Shown: piece by piece, positions 61,317 through 64,000 of the stretch | Numbering within the stretch: the stretch's first letter is position 1 | How the letters are laid out: each line of letters starts with the position of its first letter | From: CBDFHB01 sp965250115 | GTDB taxonomy: Bacteria; Acidobacteriota; Vicinamibacteria; Marinacidobacterales; SMYC01 | Length of the DNA stretch: 64,000 nucleotides | NCBI GenBank assembly: GCA_965250115.1 | Contig: CBDFNJ010000002.1 | Coordinates: forward strand, 806,001 to 870,000 | Reading direction: 5' to 3' | The notes under the pieces: model-generated | What the model was told of the DNA's origin: nothing | Databases searched by the model: none | Seen by the model: only the letters and a program-made list of their open reading frames with translations | Position numbers and translations under genes: made by a program

Positions 61317-61856
61317 ATGAAACTTAGGGGAGTGGTGCTTTCGATGTTACTAGTCGGTGGCGGATTGGTCGTGCCCGTACAGGCACAGGAGGACGAAGAC
61401 GCACTCCTACAAGATTTTGTCGATCTTGTCGAGAGGGCGCCGAAAGAGGAGGTGCGGAAAGCCGCCGAGCAGGGAGACGCCAGCGCGCAGCTTATGCTCG
61501 GGCTTATGTACTACAACGGCATAGGCGTCACACAGGATTTATTCGAGGCGGCGTTCTGGTTGCGGAGAGCCGCCGAGCAGGGAGACGCCGGCGCGCAGCG
61601 TTTGCTCGGGTTGATATACCGCGATGGTGACGGCGTCCCAAAAGATTTAGTTAAGGCGGCCGTTTGGATTCGGAAAGCCGCTGAGCAGGGAGACGCGCTC
61701 GGGCAGCACGTGCTCGGGTTGATGTACTACGCCGGCTCCGGCGTCAGAGAAAGTTTGGTCGAGGCGGCGTCCTGGTTTCGGAAAGCCGCCGAGCAGGGCA
61801 ACCCCCAAGCGCAGCTGATGCTCGATTCCATTTTAGAGGGGCGCGGCGTTCCGTAG
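61317..61856 (+). CDS. Secreted Sel1-repeat protein
   Basis: About 179 residues: signal peptide (MKLRGVVLSMLLVGGGLVVP, cleaved near VQAQ) then Sel1-like repeats beginning AAEQGDASAQLMLGLMYYNG, AAEQGDAGAQRLLGLIYRDG, AAEQGDALGQHVLGLMYYAG and AAEQGNPQAQLML. Sel1 repeats are TPR-like helical pairs that mediate protein contacts; a periplasmic scaffold role is likely. ATG at 61317 has GAAGGA about 8 bases upstream; an in-frame ATG two codons earlier is possible. The promoter region now derives from the hsdM deletion. Confidence 0.85.
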   Translation: MKLRGVVLSMLLVGGGLVVPVQAQEDEDALLQDFVDLVERAPKEEVRKAAEQGDASAQLMLGLMYYNGIGVTQDLFEAAFWLRRAAEQGDAGAQRLLGLIYRDGDGVPKDLVKAAVWIRKAAEQGDALGQHVLGLMYYAGSGVRESLVEAASWFRKAAEQGNPQAQLMLDSILEGRGVP

Positions 61857-61950
61857 GACTACATCGAAGCCCCCCCAGGAGCGCGCCTTGGCCTACCGGC
61901 CGCCGTCGCCAGAGGCTAGATTCCTGAGATCCAGACCCAGAGTCCAGACC

Positions 61951-61978
61951 TGTACCTTCTATTTATTCATCCGCGCGC
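61951..61978 (+). repeat. F2 left end (solo)
   Basis: CTGTACCTTCTATTTATTCA with one change from the consensus. Confidence 0.7.
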
Positions 61979-62060
61979 ACAGGATCGGAGCACACGGTTC
62001 TCCTCTCGCAGGTAGTCGATCACATCCTGCTCCTGGCGGTTGAGCCAGCCAGCCAGAACG
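61979..62060 (-). pseudogene. Rve-type transposase N-terminal fragment
   Basis: Minus-strand frame LLLVLAGWLNRQEQDVIDYL then REENRVLRSC, a second copy of the IS represented at 150-226. Confidence 0.6.
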
Positions 62061-62079
62061 AGGAGTAGGAATTGCACGC

Positions 62080-62159
62080 CCTTGGCCCGGGCGCAAACAC
62101 AGACACTAAGCTGCTGATATTATGGTCTGTTTCAAAAGGCCGAGTTTTGGCACAGGACG
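62080..62159 (+). repeat. F2 right end (solo)
   Basis: TTGGCCCGGGCGCAAACACA to GAGTTTTGGCACAGGACGG, with an ATATTATGG variant. Confidence 0.75.
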
Positions 62160-62288
62160 GGGCAGCTCGCCGGCGCCCTCTACGGCCTGAACGCCATCCC
62201 CGACCACTGGCGGGAACGCGTTGCCTGGAAGGATCGACTCCTGGCAGCGGCGCGGCGGTTGCTTTCGGAACCCCTTGCCAACCGGTAG
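62160..62288 (+). pseudogene. ADP-ribosylglycohydrolase C-terminal scrap
   Basis: The frame GQLAGALYGLNAIPDHWRER then VAWKDRLLAAARRLLSEPLA, ending NR and stop, matches the C-terminal GQ-GA-YG segment of DraG/ADP-ribosylglycohydrolase family proteins, which remove ADP-ribose from modified proteins or nucleic acids. Everything upstream is replaced by an F2 right end. Confidence 0.65.
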
Positions 62289-62317
62289 AAGTTGGGTGGG
62301 TAGCCGAAGCACGGCTC

Positions 62318-62398
62318 TTGACCCGGTCGCAAACACAGACACTAAGCTGCTGATATTATGGTCTGTTTCAAAAGGCCGAGTTTTGGCACAGGACGGGC
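62318..62398 (+). repeat. F2 right end (solo)
   Basis: ACCCGGTCGCAAACACAGAC to GTTTTGGCACAGGACGGG, same ATATTATGG variant as the copy at 62080. The two bracket the glycohydrolase scrap. Confidence 0.75.
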
Positions 62399-62419
62399 TT
62401 CCCGTTTGAAGCCGATATC

Positions 62420-62899
62420 TCAGTCGGGTCGATGCCGTCCCGTCATGGCCCTGCCAACCAGACTCCAGTTCGCGATCGCCGATTCTCCAGCGGACGAACC
62501 AGCATGTGGGAATTCCGCGTGTCTGCCAAGCAACAGCACGTCAATCAGGTACGAAATCAACCGCGCGTCCCTGTCGTCATCCGTCTCCTCGTACTGCCGA
62601 CGGTCTCGATTCACGTCCGCCTGAATCATCCTCCAGACGTCCCCGTCTGCGGCGAAACGTACGACGTAAATGCAGAACCCGGTCCAACTCCGATGGAAGA
62701 ACAACGCGTCATCGTTCCAGTAGATGAACCACTTGTCTTCCATGACCTCGGGTATCACTCCCTGGCGGATATGATCCATTTCCTTCCGCGAGAACTCTCT
62801 GTCGAGTGTGACGGACGCTCTGCGCGCAGGCAGATCCTTGGTCTTCCATGCGCTCGGGACCGCTATTTTCACGTGCGTCCTCTTTTCGCTCCTTCCCAT
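62420..62899 (-). CDS. Conserved-looking unknown protein
   Basis: A 159-residue soluble protein starting MGRSEKRTHVKIAVPSAWKT. The centre is distinctive and aromatic-rich: MEDKWFIYWNDDALFFHRSW followed by TGFCIYVVRFAADGDVWRMI. I recall this FHRSWTG-type core from unassigned small bacterial proteins but cannot name a family. The C-terminus (SYLIDVLLLGRHAEFP) is helical. It ends close to an F2 right end and may have lost a few residues. No partner gene. Confidence 0.5.
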   Translation of the reverse strand: MGRSEKRTHVKIAVPSAWKTKDLPARRASVTLDREFSRKEMDHIRQGVIPEVMEDKWFIYWNDDALFFHRSWTGFCIYVVRFAADGDVWRMIQADVNRDRRQYEETDDDRDARLISYLIDVLLLGRHAEFPHAGSSAGESAIANWSLVGRAMTGRHRPD

Positions 62900-62934
62900 C
62901 CCGTGTCGATTTTACCCGTCCCGAGACGTCCCAG

Positions 62935-63103
62935 TCCAAAGGTGCAAACTACTGACCCGCTGGGCGTTCGAGTATTTTGACCAGACGAGGTCGGAAGTCA
63001 GCCCTGCGGCGCGAAATACCCTCGATTCTGCGCGGATTCCAAGGGCGTCTAAGCTGCTGATTTGTGGTCTATTTCAAAAGGGCCGAATTTTGGCACAGAA
63101 CGG
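62935..63103 (+). repeat. F2 right end, second subtype, long form
   Basis: CCAAAGGTGCAAACTACTGA, CGGAAGTCAGCCCTGCGGCG, CGATTCTGCGCGGATTCCAA to TTTGGCACAGAACGGGG. The longest example of the subtype also at 17866 and 34020. Confidence 0.75.
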
Positions 63104-63248
63104 GGTGGCCGTCAGGCCCTGGAAAACTTGACAGCAATGGCACCGCCCGCGTGGGCGGAGGTCATCGGGGAGTGACCGAAATCGTTCGTTCACTCGAAAG
63201 TACCCATCGGCCCCGAGTTCGGCATCGGAAGGTGCTTCCGCACCTACG

Positions 63249-64000
63249 CTACCTCACGACCTCGCTCACCACCTCCCCCTCGATCACCGTTCCCACACAA
63301 TGGCTCGTGTACTCGAAGGGGTCCCCGTCGTAGAGTGCAACGTCACCGTCTTTTCCCGCTTCCAGTGAGCCCACGCGGTCGTCGATCCCCAAGAGGCGAG
63401 CGGCATCAATGGTGATGGTGGCGAACGCCTCCTCAAAGGAGAGCCCGTTGGCTGCCGCCACCGCTGCCTCGAAGAGGACTACGCGCGTCTTTGGCACGTA
63501 TGACTCGTATCCACTCTGGAGGGCAAAGAGGATGTTCGCGGCCTTCAAACGCGACGCCGCTTCCATGGTGAGGTTCTCGGTCTCGCCACCGGCACGATAC
63601 ATCGTGGGGTGCAGGATGACCGGGTAGCCGGATGCTCGGATCTGCCCGCTGACCAAGTAGCTTTCCGCGGCACCGTCCAAGACCAGCCGGAGGTCGAACT
63701 CCTTGGCAAGGCGGATGGCGGTCAAGATATCTTGAGACCGGTGCGCGGTGACGAGAATGGGGAGCTCGCGGCGTAACATCTTGGCGAAGACTTCGAGCCT
63801 CAGGTCGCGGTCAGGCTTGTTCTCGTCGTCACTCGCCTGCTTGTCGAGATAGCCTTGCGCCTTGATGAACTCGGTTCGCAACATGGCGACCATCTTAGCG
63901 CGCGTACCCGGTGCCTTTTGGTCCTCCGCCCGGGCGCTGTCACCGAGCGTCGCGGCCACCATGGCGTCGGGAACCAGAACGGCTTCTTCGACGTTCGCGC
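63249..64000 (-). CDS. Amidohydrolase, C-terminal part (runs off the window)
   Basis: About 250 residues with an open frame to the right edge. LRRELPILVTAHRSQDILTA, LRLVLDGAAESYLVSGQIRA, FALQSGYESYVPKTRVVLFE, GLSFEEAFATITIDAARLLG and VGSLEAGKDGDVALYDGDPF match imidazolonepropionase-like amidohydrolases; the SLEAGKDGD segment closes the small beta domain. Metal ligands in HxH and the N-terminal domain lie beyond 64000. Substrate unknown. The only gene after 62.9 kb and apparently undamaged. Confidence 0.85.
   Translation of the reverse strand, partial: ANVEEAVLVPDAMVAATLGDSARAEDQKAPGTRAKMVAMLRTEFIKAQGYLDKQASDDENKPDRDLRLEVFAKMLRRELPILVTAHRSQDILTAIRLAKEFDLRLVLDGAAESYLVSGQIRASGYPVILHPTMYRAGGETENLTMEAASRLKAANILFALQSGYESYVPKTRVVLFEAAVAAANGLSFEEAFATITIDAARLLGIDDRVGSLEAGKDGDVALYDGDPFEYTSHCVGTVIEGEVVSEVVR

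Noticed and set aside
235..63103. Evenly recurring 25-50-bp motifs as a dispersed CRISPR-like array
   Set aside because: Spacing is irregular over kilobases, orientation varies, the motifs are IS termini, and no cas genes are present. No CRISPR array was seen.
1..64000. tRNA, rRNA or riboswitch genes
   Set aside because: No cloverleaf-like or rRNA-like sequence was noticed on either strand; a covariance-model scan would be needed to exclude short RNAs formally.

Overview
This is an accessory, mobile-element-saturated stretch of about 64 kb from what looks like a diderm (Gram-negative) bacterium: there are putative lipoproteins, an outer-membrane-barrel remnant and a lipid-flippase-like membrane protein. 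Base composition is moderately GC-rich, with a richer patch at about 24.5-26.3 kb. No rRNA, tRNA or housekeeping operon is present, so taxonomy cannot be fixed. The pairing of sulfatase-like proteins ending in ALGYI with GT-C membrane proteins would suit Acidobacteriota or Myxococcota-like uncultured lineages, but that is only an impression.

Most of the DNA is made of layered insertion sequences, their internally deleted derivatives (MITEs) and solo ends. For brevity: F1 = ISL3-derived 661-bp element; F2 = a rve-type IS seen only as ends and ~308-bp MITEs (left end begins CTGTGCCTTCTATTTATTCA, right end finishes GAGTTTTGGCACAGG); F3 = rve-type IS with end CGTCGTGTCCAAAAA; R7 = a repeat usually joined to an F3 left end; F4 = IS1-family element with end GGTGCTTCCGCC, plus 243-255-bp MITEs and a 166-bp relative (R5); F5 = rve-type IS with end TGTGCATCGTCA; F6 and F7 = two IS3-family elements; R8 = a ~95-bp MITE. 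IS5, IS256 and other rve-type fragments are also present.

Layout. 0.9-2.7 kb: intact sulfatase-like lipoprotein. 2.8-5.2 kb: F1, F3 and debris. 5.6-7.5 kb: large membrane glycosyltransferase-like protein. 7.5-10.4 kb: IS5/IS256 remnants, a long hairpin, intact F5. 10.5-11.0 kb: DUF104/PemK-type toxin-antitoxin pair. 11.5-13.0 kb: OLD-family ATPase broken by F1 and F5. 14.1-15.7 kb: zinc-ribbon protein and a truncated recombinase copy. 16.2-17.2 kb: flippase-like membrane protein. 18.3-18.9 kb: HigBA. 21.3-23.1 kb: phage-like gene split by F6. 24.6-26.3 kb: GC-rich LuxR cassette between 59-bp direct repeats. 26.8-27.7 kb: two unknown small genes. 28.0-30.5 kb: barrel remnant and a frameshifted second sulfatase. 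31.9-34.0 kb: large serine recombinase with DUF2924 partner. 34.7-39.5 kb: single-chain LlaGI-like restriction-modification enzyme. 41.0-41.7 kb: RelE/HigB-like toxin with HTH antitoxin. 42.4-44.9 kb: Gabija-like GajA/GajB pair, GajB cut by an IS1-family element. 47.2-48.9 kb: oxidoreductase pseudogene, beta-carbonic anhydrase, small unknown genes. 49.2-50.4 kb: intact IS1-family element. 51.2-53.0 kb: GT39-like membrane protein. 54.2-56.5 kb: exodeoxyribonuclease III and a PD-(D/E)XK protein. 57.7-60.1 kb: unknown protein and an F7 IS3 element with a frameshift signal. 60.3-64.0 kb: second clean F1, hsdM and ADP-ribosylglycohydrolase scraps, Sel1-repeat protein, unknown protein, amidohydrolase running off the edge.

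Functionally this reads as a decaying defence island: a LlaGI-like enzyme, a Gabija-like pair, a second OLD ATPase, a type I methylase scrap and three toxin-antitoxin modules, overwritten by repeated rounds of transposition. Several insertions can be read at base level because target duplications survive.
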